Positions 23,453-36,736 of a stretch of 64,000 bases of DNA are shown one piece after another (position 1 is the first letter of the stretch; each line of letters starts with the position of its first letter). The notes beneath the pieces were generated by a model. That model saw only the letters and a list, made by a program, of their open reading frames with translations. It did no database searches and was not told the DNA's origin. Source of the DNA: Struthio camelus (taxonomy: Eukaryota; Chordata; Aves; Struthioniformes; Struthionidae); contig NC_090956.1 of assembly GCF_040807025.1 (NCBI RefSeq), positions 6,188,517 to 6,252,516 on the forward strand, written 5' to 3'. The translations under genes and the position numbers were made by a program.

Positions 23453-23486
23453 CCCCCCCCCCCCCCCCAAAAAAAAAAAAAAAAAA
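23453..23486 (+). repeat. Poly-C followed by poly-A tract
   Basis: A run of about 15 C passes directly into a run of about 19 A. Both lengths are likely to vary and to be prone to sequencing error. Confidence 0.9.
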
Positions 23487-24223
23487 ACAAACAATTCTGA
23501 TTTTGCAGAAACAGGAGTATAAGTCACACCTAGGAGCTGTCCTTGGGAGTCTCAGCAAGTAACAGAGACTTGAAAAATTCTATTTTCACCTCTCTGTGTC
23601 TCTTTTCCCCTTCATAAAGGGCAGCAGCATCTCCTTAACAGCTCCTGAAAGGATAGTTAACCCTGATAAAACAATGAATAGTGTACGTAAATGATGTCTT
23701 ATCGGGAGGATGCCCAATTATTTAAACCGGCTTGTTAAAAGGTTACATGCAACTAGTAAGTCTAGCCAACTGAGTTTAATGAGGGTTTCCTGAAGCAGCT
23801 GCAGCTCTAGAACACTCCAGTACATGGGGTTTTTTTGGGTACCTCCAGCAAAGTAACATCCCTTCACTATCATAATATAGGATGGGCTCCCTAGCTTCAG
23901 ATAGCTTTAATATTCAGAAAAATGTAACAGTTAGCTTCATCATCTGCCTGAATACATTTGAATGATGCCGTTATGAGCACTTAACTCCCATGGGCCAAAC
24001 TCTACTGTCACTTAGAAGCTTTGAAGATATTACATTACCTTGCAGACCACAATCCCTACTCTGGCAGGGCAGGGGATAGTACAAGTCTCACCTGGACGGC
24101 CCTAACTTCCCGGAACGGTTCAGTTAATCACCGTCTTTAGTAATCTTAGCCACCGAGGGTAAAAACAAAAAGCAAACCCAAGCCATCAGCATGTGGAGAA
24201 AGGTCATACCAAGCATCAAGGAT

Positions 24224-24252
24224 TCTGTGTGTGTGTGTGTGTGTGTGTGTGT
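24224..24252 (+). repeat. (TG)n dinucleotide microsatellite
   Basis: About 14 uninterrupted TG units. Confidence 0.95.
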
Positions 24253-27200
24253 ATTAGAAAGGAATGCAAGGTATTCAAGATATTATTGGCTTTATTTTAG
24301 AAGAGAGATTCCACTCTGAGCAGAGGTTTCAGTCTATGCCACCGCCCTGTTTCAACACAGGGAAAGACAGAAGAATGTAATACTTGAGTTTGAAAGAGAG
24401 CCACAGGGTTGAAAATTGAAACTTGGAGAAAGGCTTTTGAAACTTGGAGAAGGGCTTTCAAAACATTCCTCTCACCCTGATCAACACAGAGAAATGCCAA
24501 ACTCTTGGGATGCTGGTAAGGACTTGGAGAGGACTACAATCCCAGCTGTCCTTGGCAGCTTATAATAATCCAGCACTCAAACACAGAACAAAGACAGGCA
24601 CAAGGTAGTCCTTGCAAACCCCTGTTCTAGGAAAACTAGCAACCACCACCTGCCTGGGTATCCAGCTTCATCTCCCCTGTTATGCACTTTTCTTTGCAGG
24701 GTATTTACTTTTACTCAGTTTTTGCTTGAAATCATACACAGCTTTGCACTAAAAGAGCAAGCACGGGGCTTTTTCTACAGCTGGGCCACAGAGCCCAGAA
24801 ACACCAGGATAGCTGTCCAGCAGATCAGGAATGACAGAGCTGGGTACAACCCAGCTCCCCCTCCCCATCCCTCATGTTCCCCCCCAAGTGGACTCACCAC
24901 GAGCTGCTGCTCCTGCATGGCTGAGCTGCGAGATGATGCCAGGAGGGCTCCTGACCTTCTCCCTAGCCCAGGGCTGGCGACTTGCCCAGGGAGGTGCACG
25001 TTGGGCTTGCAGTCCTTCAGGAGGCTGCAGCAGCAGGAGACAGAACAGTTCAGAGGCAGCAGCAGCAGAGACCACCCCGAGGGAAAGAAGGGAGATGCAA
25101 CACGTGCGCTCCTCCAGTGGGAGATGACGGCAGGAAGAAGGCAGCAATGAAAGACCGGGCTCCAGGGCAGACAAGGGACTGCAGTAGCTCCCTGCTGCGC
25201 CAGGCTGCAGGGAGCAGACAGTGTGTGACCATTGCACCACCTTGCAGAGGACACCGGGAGTAACATAGGGTCTAGCTGCATCTTCCCTTAAATCACCCAA
25301 GAGAATACTAGGGGCTAGGAGCAGCTCTGAGATGTTAGATGAAGGCACAAGCAAACCGACCTGCCTGCAAGCATCCAGGTGGCCCAAATTAGTGCTTCCA
25401 CATACAATCTAATTGCATATCCCCTCAGTGAGCAGGCCACATCCTTCATTTTCTGCCTCTAGGACTCCAGATTTCTCCTCCCCTCCCTGCTCTGGGAGCA
25501 AACCCAGCACAATCAGATACAGGGGCCCATGTTTGGCTGAGCTGAGCAGCACACAGGAAGCATCCCAGCCCTCCAGGCTTGTGCAAGAACAGCAGCTATT
25601 GAGACAGTCAAGAAAAAGTTTGCTGCCTCCCCTGAACTAAGGGCAAACTTCTGTGGTATTGCCACTTCATGCAAGTGACATTTCATAACTCACTTTCGGG
25701 GAGGTAATCCTTCAGTATTTTTATGGTCAGTCCATTCATTCTAATCTCTTATTTAAAAAACACAACACATTTACCTTTTGTCTTATTTATTGAGATAGTA
25801 AAAGAGTCAAATCTCATCATAAAAGTTACAGTAAATTTTTAACTAAAAAAGTACTAGAACTTAAGAGGTTAAAACAATGCAGCAAGTGAACAAAACTTGC
25901 TCTGTGAAGTTTGCATTGAAGGAGTGTAGGTAGTTAAAAGATCATTGAGAAAGTTTATTCATTACAAACTCAAAATAAAGCCTATGGTAGAAGTAAAGAC
26001 TAGCCCAATTTCAGGAACCAAGATTATACTAATTGTTCCAGTTAGTCTTGCTAGTCAAAGCCAATCATTTAAAATATTTAAAAAGGCAACACTGACAAAT
26101 ACAATGAGACTATCCTACTTAATGCTGCTTCAATTTTCTTCAAGTTCTAGATCCTTGAAGGCATTCAGTGGAGGCACAACTGCTGTAGAAAGCTTTTTGC
26201 TGCTCCCCTCCCTACGTATAGCACTCAGAACCCTGCCTCTCTCCATCATCTTTCAGAAGCCCTTACAAGGGCCACAGACTGAAAGCCATGGCTTAGAGCA
26301 GCTGAAGCATAAACTAACATGGACTTCATCCAGCAGGATGCTCCCTCCCCCATACAATTCCTAGTGTTATTCTGAGATACGCCAAGTAGACTAATTTACC
26401 ACATACGTACCCATGCCTGTAGCACACAATTTGCAAGAAGCATTTGAAATAAGAAATGCTACAGAAAAGACAGCAATTTAAGTGAACAGTGTCAGAAATA
26501 CCAGTATTGGAGATAAGAGGCCTTAACTGCTGGTCAGGACAACTGTCCTGTTGGCTTCCAAAGCTCCTACAGGAGCATCAAGATTTTCTTACTCACTGAT
26601 GATCAAGACACATGTTTAGCACACTTCAGAGAAGAGTGTTAGGAGAGAAAGATTCAGTTCATTTAACATTGGCATTACATTTTTTTTTACTTTGAAAATG
26701 ACCAGGAATAAAAGACAAGAGCCTACTAAAACTTCATTGCATAGAGGCAGACAAAAAACACCCTTTAAACTCATGATTAATAAATTCTTGGTAAATGGTC
26801 TACAAGAAAAAAAAAGGGGTTGATTATTTTGCTCTAGAAGTTTAAGTCATTACTGAAGAATACCTGGATGTGCTAGATGTCCTTTTCTATTGTTTTGGCA
26901 GAAAGTAAAGATTTTTTTTTTTTCCCCCAATCCAGTTAAGAGATTGGTACATATTACGGACAGAACTTTAATCGTCTCTATCCCTGTATATATGGGGTCT
27001 GAATGAATAAAAGCAGAAAAGTGGAAACTAATGCAGACATCTGGAAAAACACCTGCTGATTTAAGAGTGAACTATTGAAATGTTAAGTCAATATCATAAT
27101 TACAAAATAGCCCTTTTGAAGTGCCTTCCCAGAGAACACAGGAGTTAACTGAGGGCTTTGTGCATTTGGTATCACAGGAAGTTCACCGAAGGACAAAGAA

Positions 27201-27954
27201 AAGTGAGTGGCAGAAACATTACGGTCCCTTGGCTGCCTCCAGCTGTGTGGGGCTACCCTTTGCCCCACACAGAGGGTTACTCTCTACCTCCCACAGAGAA
27301 GCTGCTATGTTGAAGTGAGATGGGAGATTAAAGAGAGAAAGTCAGGAGGGCTCACAAGCAATTTCTCTGGCAGGCCTCGGAGAGGAGACAGGTGAAGATC
27401 CTGATTCTCTCCTCTGCCCCTCAAAGGAAAAGCACCAGGCTGGCAATCTCCCTACTCTGTCTAGATCCAGAAGAGAATTTCTACTCATAGATATGAATAT
27501 GAAGAAGTTGCTCCACCAGGTTTAAGTATACTTTTTCCCCTCTTAACACAGAGGGCTCTTGATATGAAAATACATATGTAACAAGGAGCCTAAGGCATGT
27601 GTATAGAGAGTATTTCTCTGAAAGTTTTCAGCCAATGCTCACTAATAAGCCTCAAACAAATTCTATAATTCCTGAGGCTATTATCGGTTTGTAAGAGGGT
27701 TTAAGAAATGCACTCATTTTCCAGTCACTCCACTATAGTTAACAAGTCATCCTGTAAGATCAATGAGTTGTACCATCACGGTTAAAAACAAAACAAAAAC
27801 AATCAGAATAGCCATGAGGAACCAAGACAAAAAAAAAACCACCCAAGGCAACTGTGGATTCAATACAGCAAATACACTATTATTACTCCGGGTATGCTTG
27901 ACAATGGTGATTCAGGGAAGGATTCCCTACAAACAACACATAGCCAGCCTGGTT

Positions 27955-28505
27955 TTAGTATAGGTCTGCTTTTATTTCCATATTCAGCTCATTGAGGGAA
28001 GAGATCCTTTCACAATCTGAAAGGAGGAGGATATAGCCCACTGTAGTGCTGCTTCAGCACACTAAAACACATCATACAAAAAATGGTTCTGCTGACTTTT
28101 CCCCAAACAAAATGAACACCCGTCCATGCACCTGGGACATAAAAAGAGTCCTGAAACAGAAACATCGTGCATGTGTGTAAGACAGAGGTGCACTGATGAA
28201 ACTCACCTCACCGGCAATAGTGAAAAATTGCCAGTTGGTAAGCACTGCACAGAAGTCAGGAAGTAAATACTGGTAGTAGTGGATTAAAAAAAAAAAAAAG
28301 AAAGGAATAAAAATTTAAAAGCAGTGCCTTTCCAATATCCCACTGTAGCAGGCAGCAAGACTTAAAGGCACTACGATGTGTCAAAATGGTGAAAACCTGG
28401 TGCATCCACCCTTCCAGAGTGCGAGAATATGGATTAAAAATTCCAAAGTTGATGTAGGCTTTCTGAAAATGAACGAACCTCTTTTCAGCACGGGATACGG
28501 TGGTG
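27955..28505 (-). other. EIF3B: EIF3B 3'-UTR exon (exon 19) with poly-A signal
   Basis: EIF3B exon 18 carries a donor (ACTGTG before gtaaga at 29671-29670) 15 bases after its stop codon, so a further non-coding exon is expected. The best acceptor downstream is ccttttctgcag at 28506-28517, opening with CACCACCGTATCC. The poly-A signal AATAAA follows at 27976-27971 on the minus strand, with cleavage expected near 27955. Human EIF3B has 19 exons as I recall, which fits. Limits are inferred. Confidence 0.55.
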
Positions 28506-29686
28506 CTGCAGAAAAGGAGAAGAGATGAGCCAGTTACTGTACTTTATACACACAGTTCAACACTACCACAGATGCTAGCTGGTGAAAAATTAGAAGTGTG
28601 CATTACACTCGTTCTTAAACTGATGCTTACTTAAATCCAGACACTAGGCAGTTTTTCTCCCTCTTTCCTCCATATAAGATCTCTCCCAGGTACGGGACAT
28701 GGTAAATCAGGATAGCTAGATGCAAGTATACTAAATGTTCTAAGGCTATTAAGTTTTTGGGCAGGTACAAGAAGTGCACTGCTCGTATTTTACTTCCACT
28801 CCATTAGATATCTGGAGCCTAAGAGCGGTAGGGTGACTCACAGCTGCAGAAGGTATGCTTCCAGTCTCCCCTTCCTGTTAGCTAAGGGAAGTCTCAAAAC
28901 CCAGACTGCATTCTTGTTCTGTCACAGAGCTTAAGTCCTATGTAAGTGCCTTTGCTATCAAACTATCTTACCTCTCCTGGATACAGCAACTTCAAGCTCC
29001 CTAAGAGAACATATGCTACATCAGTTGCGGAAACTAGCCTCCGTTTTTGACATATAAATACACAATATGAATATACAAATAGGGAACTGGGAAAAGCATT
29101 GGATTAAACAAAAAAAATTCAGCAACAAGCAGTGGCAGTCAATACATCAGAATCTGCTGCTACCTGAATTCTAACCAATGTTTCTAGAAAGTGATAGCAG
29201 AGCTCATGAGGATATTCAAAAATCTACTCAAAGTTAAATCAGTCTGCAGTCAACTTCCTATAGTCTTTACGATAGTATTTAAATTGTCTAGTCTTGAACC
29301 AACATGAAATCTTTCCAAAAGGCAACATTTCTATTTAATACTAATTATAAAAGGTTTTTCCTGCCACCCACAGAGCTTAGAGTTTGAAAAGCACTGTGTT
29401 TAAAAGCTGATCCTGGCTCTGTCATGAGTTCAATCACTCTAGCAAGACAGGACAGAGACAGCATTCTGGCTCAGTACAGTTCATAAATCTGACAGAAGGA
29501 TTTTTTGAAAGGCTTTTGTTTATCCCCTCTAGCCACAGAGAAAGCATAACAAAGTCAGACATTAACACATTCACTTGTGTGCTAAACAGGTCTAACTTTC
29601 TGAAGCGGATTATTGAATGTACAGCAACAGCTGATAGAAAGTTTTCTCCACTGAGAGGTAAGCTATCTTACCACAGTTTTATTAGA

Positions 29687-29790
29687 TTACTCTGGTTCTG
29701 CAATAGTAATAATTTCTTCATTGATAAAAAACTCAACAGTCTCCTCCTCCCAGTCATCGACATTGCTGTCCAGTTCATCTGTGTCCACCC
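29687..29790 (-). CDS. EIF3B: EIF3B coding exon 18 (C-terminus and stop)
   Basis: Encodes [18 protein letters not shown] and the end [10 protein letters not shown], then TAA. The last residues differ from human (EEIIPLGNQE). The exon runs on past the stop to about 29672, where a donor begins a 3'-UTR intron. Confidence 0.95.
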
Positions 29791-32700
29791 CTGGAAGGGA
29801 GAAAGCATTAACACTGAATGCCTTGAACAAGACAACCAGAGAAAGGTTTGATGCACTTACATACGTTCTTTAAAACTGCAGGGAAATCAGAGGTATTTGG
29901 TGCTTTGAATCAGAACAAGGACGTGCTAAATTCCTTAAACCCAAAAGCCAAACAAGGCATCTCCCATTATAGGGTTTTGAGGAGTTTCTGGTTAAACACA
30001 ACACCCAAACCTCTTTACAGTCTTATCCCAAAGTCAAGGTGACGCTTAGTCTGGGGAAGGGCAGGAGGGAAGATGGCACAAAACAGGAACTAAAATTTGG
30101 TAAGCCAGCACTATTTTTGAGTTTTCTCCTGTGCAAAATCCAAATCCACTGAGATTCAAGAGAAAAAAAGGACAGTGAACAACCCTGAGAGAACAAGAAA
30201 CTAGTTTTGGCAGGACATGGAGGGAGAGAAAAAGAGAATGGATTCCTGGAACAGAGTAGTTATTTGGTAAGTAGTAGTAGTTATCTAGCAACAAGTCTTT
30301 ACAAGTGCTGTGTGAGGCTTACCTCCTCGAAGCTCTAAACGCTCATTCCTCTGTTCCATGTACAACTCCTGTGCCATCTTGCGGTACTTTCTGAACTCTT
30401 CCATCATTGTACGTCTCCTTTCCACCAGCTCCTACAGAGGCAGGAAAATGTAGTTAATAAACCCCTCAATAAACAAATACATCACAAGTAGATTTGATTT
30501 AACAAGTCAATTTTTTTTTTTCTCATGAACATACCCTTCTACTGACACCCTCCCCCCCCCCCCAAAGGGATCTTTCTTCTATGAAAACAAAAAGCTGTTT
30601 TGGTGAGGTTTTAATTAAAAGTCATTAATACAGCAAGTCACTAAAACCCTGTAAGTTTTAGCACCTTTGGTTAATGAGGTATCACCAGAGAGTCTCCAAA
30701 TTCATTATGGTTTAAGCTGAGAATTCAGCAGTATCTCTATCTGAATTTCCTATTGCAACTAGCTCTAAACAATGGGATTCAAATAAGCACAGATGTTTTG
30801 TTATTCAAGAAATGTAACTTGCATACGATCATTACAAAATAACAAGGTATAAGTTACTAAATTTTCATCTATATTATTAGATGCCAAAAGCGTCTTGCCT
30901 TTGAAGCTTTGGATTGGCTCAGACGATCCTTCTGTTCAAAGATCTTGGAGTATTTCTTCAGGTCCTTCTTAATTTGCTGTAAAACAGAGAATTTTATTTC
31001 AACTAGGATAGAAGACCAGCAACCACAACCATCGTATTCTGTAAGAGTGACTTGTGGTAGGCCTAGGCAGGCTCAGCATTTTTGTAAAACATCTCTCTTC
31101 CGGGCAACTCTCCTTCACTATAATTTTATTTGCTCTTCCTGGCTTGTAACTATAGATAATGTAAATGCTTCTGTAAACATGCAACTAGCGGAACCCGGAT
31201 AGCTAAATTCTATTTTGTTCTTTATAACTTTTCACTGGACCCTAACAGTAAGCGCAACTGGTCACCATTTCTATTCTGAACTTACAGACCAGTTAATATC
31301 TACAGTTGTCCCCAGAAGTGAGGTCCCTTATGGCAATATATAAGTTTTTCATAAATCCAGGGAGAAAGACAATTCCATAACTCGATAACAGTTCGGGTCT
31401 CATACTCCTGAGGAGGAAATAAGCCACATATGCTTATGCCAAATCATCGTCAGCGGAAGGAGTCACTGGAATACACTACCTTTATCTGATCCTCACTGAG
31501 CAGGGTAGGTGGTCGGGGTCTCCAGAGAAGCTGACAGAACCTGTCTTTATTGTTCTTCTGAAGCAGACGGCCTTGGAAGGTCCATAACCAATACGCGTTG
31601 TCCACCTGAAAGAGTAGTGAGGCATCTTAACCAAGATAAGCTATAACTTAACATTCAGGTCCTCACTCTCTCTCTTTTAAGGTCTTTTATATATAAAAAA
31701 CCAGCATCATTAGCCAAAAGAACAAGGGTTCTCTTGTTAGCACCTTCTCTGCAGAAGTCCAGGTCCTCAAAAAACCCACAAAGTTCATTTGTTCCACAAC
31801 AAATGCAAGAAGTTATCTTCTGGACGAGCACAACAATTTGAAACTTGGCAACCCCTTTAGCATATCCTAAAGTCTAAGACTCTATACTTGTAGAGGAAAG
31901 GGTTAAACTGCAGTGGCTAGAACCATTTGAAAGTAGAACGACAGCATATCTTGCTATTCTGTATGGACCAATTCAGGAAAAGGACTCTCAGTTCAGACTC
32001 ATGAACTGCCCTTCCAGAACTTATTATGGATGACCAAAGCTAACCTGGGCTCAAGCTAAATGCTTAGAGGTTAACGGATAAAACTACGGTGCAGGTTATG
32101 AGTCTTTGACGTATGAAGAGTGATAGGTGTCAATTTTTTCTCCTAATCAAAAGACCTTTTCAGCATCTCTGAAAGAAGAGTGGGGGAAAAAAAAAAGAAA
32201 ATATTAGTACCTTGTGGCTCCACCAAGACACAGAAGTCACAATGTATCTGCCTGTAGGATCCCATTCCACATCTGAAGCTGTATAGTGTTCAGCAATATT
32301 CATCATGGTGCAATCAGACGTATCAACAAACGCTAAGGCACCATTCATGCTGCAAAGATAAAGGGAGACAGATTGGTTTAAAGTCACAGAAACACATTTG
32401 GGGTATAAGCCTGTTTATTGGTTGCTCTAAAGAATTATCCATGTAGTGAGGAGGTGTAAAGATGCAGCTTGTGGAATGCCTTTAAAAATCAGGCTATACT
32501 GGTGTGTGAAACAATTTGATGAATAACGAAACATAAGAATGATGCATTATACATCTCTGTTTCTGTGTTCAGTGACCTGTACCTATTTTATTTCTATTCT
32601 TAAAGTCATAATGAAGCCAGGTGATAGTTGAGGTACAGCCAGAGTTTAACAACCATATGCTTAGACACATTGAAGCAGTGAAAACAAGATAAAAATAAAA

Positions 32701-35700
32701 ACAGATTTATAAGATTAGCAGCAGGGCTTTTTCTGAAAACATGTAAAGCCAAATACTACTTAATTGGTTAATTAAAACCTTTTTCACTTGCTCTGATGTA
32801 ACTTTTTTGGATAACTCCTTGACAATATATCAACTGTCTTATGAAGCATAGCCCAGAGTAAATTGAGTTTTTGTAGTTGTCGTAGCTTTAAAGAGTGGCC
32901 ACGTGCGGTACAAGCTGAATTTGTCCTAAGTCAGTGTTTAACTTGGAAAGTAAATGACTAAAGAGCGTTTCTAAATGTGTACTGTTTTGTTGAAAAATTC
33001 ATTCTTCAACTGATGTAGCAGAAGCAGCAAGCGAAAGTTACAGAGGACTAAGCTACATCACGAAATCGCATCTCTTGCTCTCCTTTGCTTTTGCGACGTG
33101 ATACCAATGTTTACATAACACCACAACTGGGACAGCTTACAAGCAATTAAAAGCCTTGTAAGCCTCAGCAAGGTCAAGCACCTATTAGAATCCAACTGCC
33201 AAATTACAATAGTTGCATTCTTCAGAGACTCCTTAATGTAAGTAGACACTCAACAACAACCAAAATAATTAGTATGCAAGATTTTTTTTGTCCACTTAAG
33301 AGTTATGAAAGTTTGTGTTAAGAACTTTCATGGAGATACTATACACTTCTTGATGAGATATTCCAGCCTTTTTCCTGTTTGAAAATGAATATGCTGTTCA
33401 GTAACCTGTGAAATACCCACCTTCTGAGGCCAGCCAATACTACAAACTGTCCTTGAGGACTCCAGAATATCGTGTTTGCCTGCTGTTTGTCAAATGTTTC
33501 TGGAAGGAAACAATATACATGGAGAAAGAAGTCTCAATCCAATGCCATCAAGTAGTTTACAAGCAGCTAAATCCACCTGTTGCTCAAAGGACATTTCTGA
33601 ACTCTGCAAGTAAGTCCTTACATGATTAGCTCTACGCTTCTAAAGACAAAAGTAGTATGAGAACATGCAAAGCTAGCAGAAAAAAAAAAAATAGAAGAGG
33701 AGGAAGATCAGAAGACCACACTACCTGACTTGGACATAAATTATATCTAAAGTGAGCTGATTAAGTCTGTACTATTGCCTTGCATGGACTTCCCAGAGGA
33801 CACTAAATTATTCTGGCTAATCAACCTTCTATTCACAGATCCTGGAGTTATTCCAAGTGAAAACACAGCTTAGATCTCTCCAGAAACTCAGATTTCTAGA
33901 ATACAGGGTTAGGCATACGACTAATGTCACAAGGTGACATTTACCACAAAACTGCAATTGTGAGTCTACTGCCTAGGCTTGCAAAATGCTTAATATCTGC
34001 GTCTTTCACCAGTTTTTAGTCACTTACTTATCAGTTCTATTTTCCCATTGTTTTTAACATGGTAAAAGGAAACTGAAATTCGTGGAGTTTCTCCATGCAA
34101 CACAGCAAACTTGCTTCCATTTGGTTCCCAAGCAAAGGCTATGATGCTTTCTGTAATAAAAGTAAAGAAGAGTCAAAACTCAGTCAAAAGACAACACAGA
34201 GCTTTGACTTCAAGCAGCTACCAGAGAACCCAAGATGCTGAAGACAGGAACCATCAGTTAATCGCTGCTATAAAGACTACCTCGTAAAAAACAGAAGTTG
34301 ACAAAGCAAATGCAGGACTTTTTTTTTTTTTTTTTTTTTTAAAATAGGAAGTGTTTCACAGTCACAGGCATTGGCTCCAGATTCTTTCATCTGCTACAGA
34401 ATAATTTACTTGCTTATCTGAGCATAATCTTCAGCCTTAGCATCTTTAATAATAAGATATTTTCAGTTTTGTCACTTTTTAAAATCAACAACAAGCACAA
34501 ATAGCAACTAGTTTGATTTCTCAGATTTTACACAAAAAGTCCTGCAACACAAATACTATAATTTTCAACAAAAAAAAGAGTTGGCTTTCTAATTATCATT
34601 AACAACTGTCAGGTGTTGGTGGGAGTTACAAAGAAAGGTGCAAACGTCTACAATAGAAGGTTGCCTAAAACATTGTTAAAAATCAAAAGTAAGGAAATAC
34701 TTGGCATTACCTTTCATTTCTACCACATCCACTGGCACCTGTTTTTCTCTCATTCGGAATATCTCAAAGTTGGTCACTACCCCCTGTGAAGGCCAAGATC
34801 AACTCATTATTCAGTCTACAAAGCACTACAGTAAACAATTTCAATCCCTAGAAATAGAAGGATGACTAAACAATTCGCCTGACAGTACTTGTGATAAAAA
34901 TCAAAGACTTGAGATTTGTTTCCTTGAAGGAAGCAGATACATTCAGTATGCCTCATTTTGGTTTTCATTACCTAACACATTCTAAATTCTTTTTCCGATA
35001 AATAACAACGCAAGACTTCTCCACAAAAATTTGTTCCTTTTCAGACTGTTAAAAAAATATAATTAAGATAGAGAAACACATAGTAAATTATGCAGCATGA
35101 CCTATGGGTTCAACAACTGCACAACTGTGAGCAGGAAGAGAGGTGAGGGGGTCTAGCCCTCACCCATTTTAAAAACAAGTCCAAGATGCCAGTAAACTCA
35201 AAGCAAATCTTGGATGCAAATATTATGTGCATATGGCACTTCACATACCATACTTCAAATTCAAATTAAAAAAAAAATTAGCTTTGACATCATATAATTT
35301 ACACTCCTCTGTCTATATTAAAAGATAGTAACGTAAGAGAATTAGGTGTCAGTATGAGACAAAAAACAAGTTTTATGAACACAACCAGAATCCACACACC
35401 TGCGTACCCTTGGGAGTCCTGTCTACCTTCACACACAGGTAATCCCCATTCTTCTGCCAGTGCAGTTTACAATCTACGACATTGAACAAATTTCGCACAC
35501 GAATTTCTTGTCTAGAAGGCAGCTGCATCAAAGTCACTCTTGCTGGGATGTCTTTGTCCTCGGGCACCCAGAAGGCAATTATGTTACCACCTGGAGACCA
35601 TGAAAAGTCTCTATACAAAAGAGTTAGAAATATTCAATTTTAATTTTTAGTTAGAAATACTGTAAGCAGAAACCATTTTCAGCATTGTAACTCAATGTTA

Positions 35701-36692
35701 CAGTGATTCAGCTCAACTACAGACAAATACCAACTCTCAATAACAAAAGGCAAATACAAACAATTGAGAACACTTTAATAACCTTGTACATATAACAAAG
35801 TTCATTTTTAAACTGCCATTTAAACTTGCTATAGGGCCAATGCTATCAAACCAACAGATTTCACTAAGTAAAGAGAAGGTATGATCCCTTTACCAAGTAA
35901 TCCCAACAGGTCTAAGACATAGGCTCATCAAATTGATGAGCCAAAAAACAAAACAAAAACCACACACTATTAAATTACACTGGAAACAATGCTCTTGCAC
36001 CCATGTATGCTTAATTTTCTTGTTGCCTTAAAGAAAGATACCTGAAACATGCTTTCAGGAATCATAGCGTCTATTGTGTAGACGTGCACAAAAACAAGTT
36101 CCACGTCAGCCGGCAGTATAAAGAACACTGTTTTAAGCCAACGTGGAAATCCTAACAGGTATTCCCTAACAAACTGCATTCCAGTTTCGTTTTGTACACG
36201 AGGAACAGGACTTCCAAGCTAGGTCCCTAGATTAAGCAGTACTACGAAGAGTATTTCAAAGCACAACAGCTGCCACCTGTGCACATCAGTAAATGGACAA
36301 CTTTCCTTTCCTTTTTGACAGCAAGTCTAATGTGACCACTTCAATATATTAGGCTGTTTACTCTACCTAACAGTCTAAGGATCTCTCTTATAATACAGTC
36401 CCTGATATTTAAAGACTACAACTAAAGAGAAGAGCTATCTTTACAAAGGAACACACTCACCTTATCCCAGTGATTTTCAAGCTTTTTTTGTCCAATAAAC
36501 CCATGGACTAAAAAAAGAAATTAGGAATTTTCAAATTAGCAATGTATTCTTATATGGCCCTCATACACGGCCCTCGACCCTCATTATTAGAATCCATACA
36601 AGGTAGGAAAATAAATGTAGAGTATTAGGAAATCATTTATCCCATATTTTTGCACTATGCATACATACATACATATACACATATATATGTAC

Positions 36693-36736
<44 letters not shown>

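Larger units (their letters stand above)
22650..27950. other. Intergenic stretch between the KIF19-like locus and EIF3B
   Basis: No recognised exon. Overlapping open frames at 24722-25387 on both strands lie in a locally GC-rich patch and match nothing I know. Simple repeats occur at 23453-23486 and 24224-24252. A candidate conserved non-coding stretch at 22940-23165 is listed under findings. Confidence 0.5.

Noticed and set aside
24722-25387. Overlapping frames of 142-171 codons on both strands
   Set aside because: Several frames on both strands are open at once in a GC-rich patch. None resembles a known protein or has convincing exon borders.
29516-29851. Plus-strand frame of 111 codons
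   Set aside because: Antisense to the EIF3B last coding exon and its flanks.
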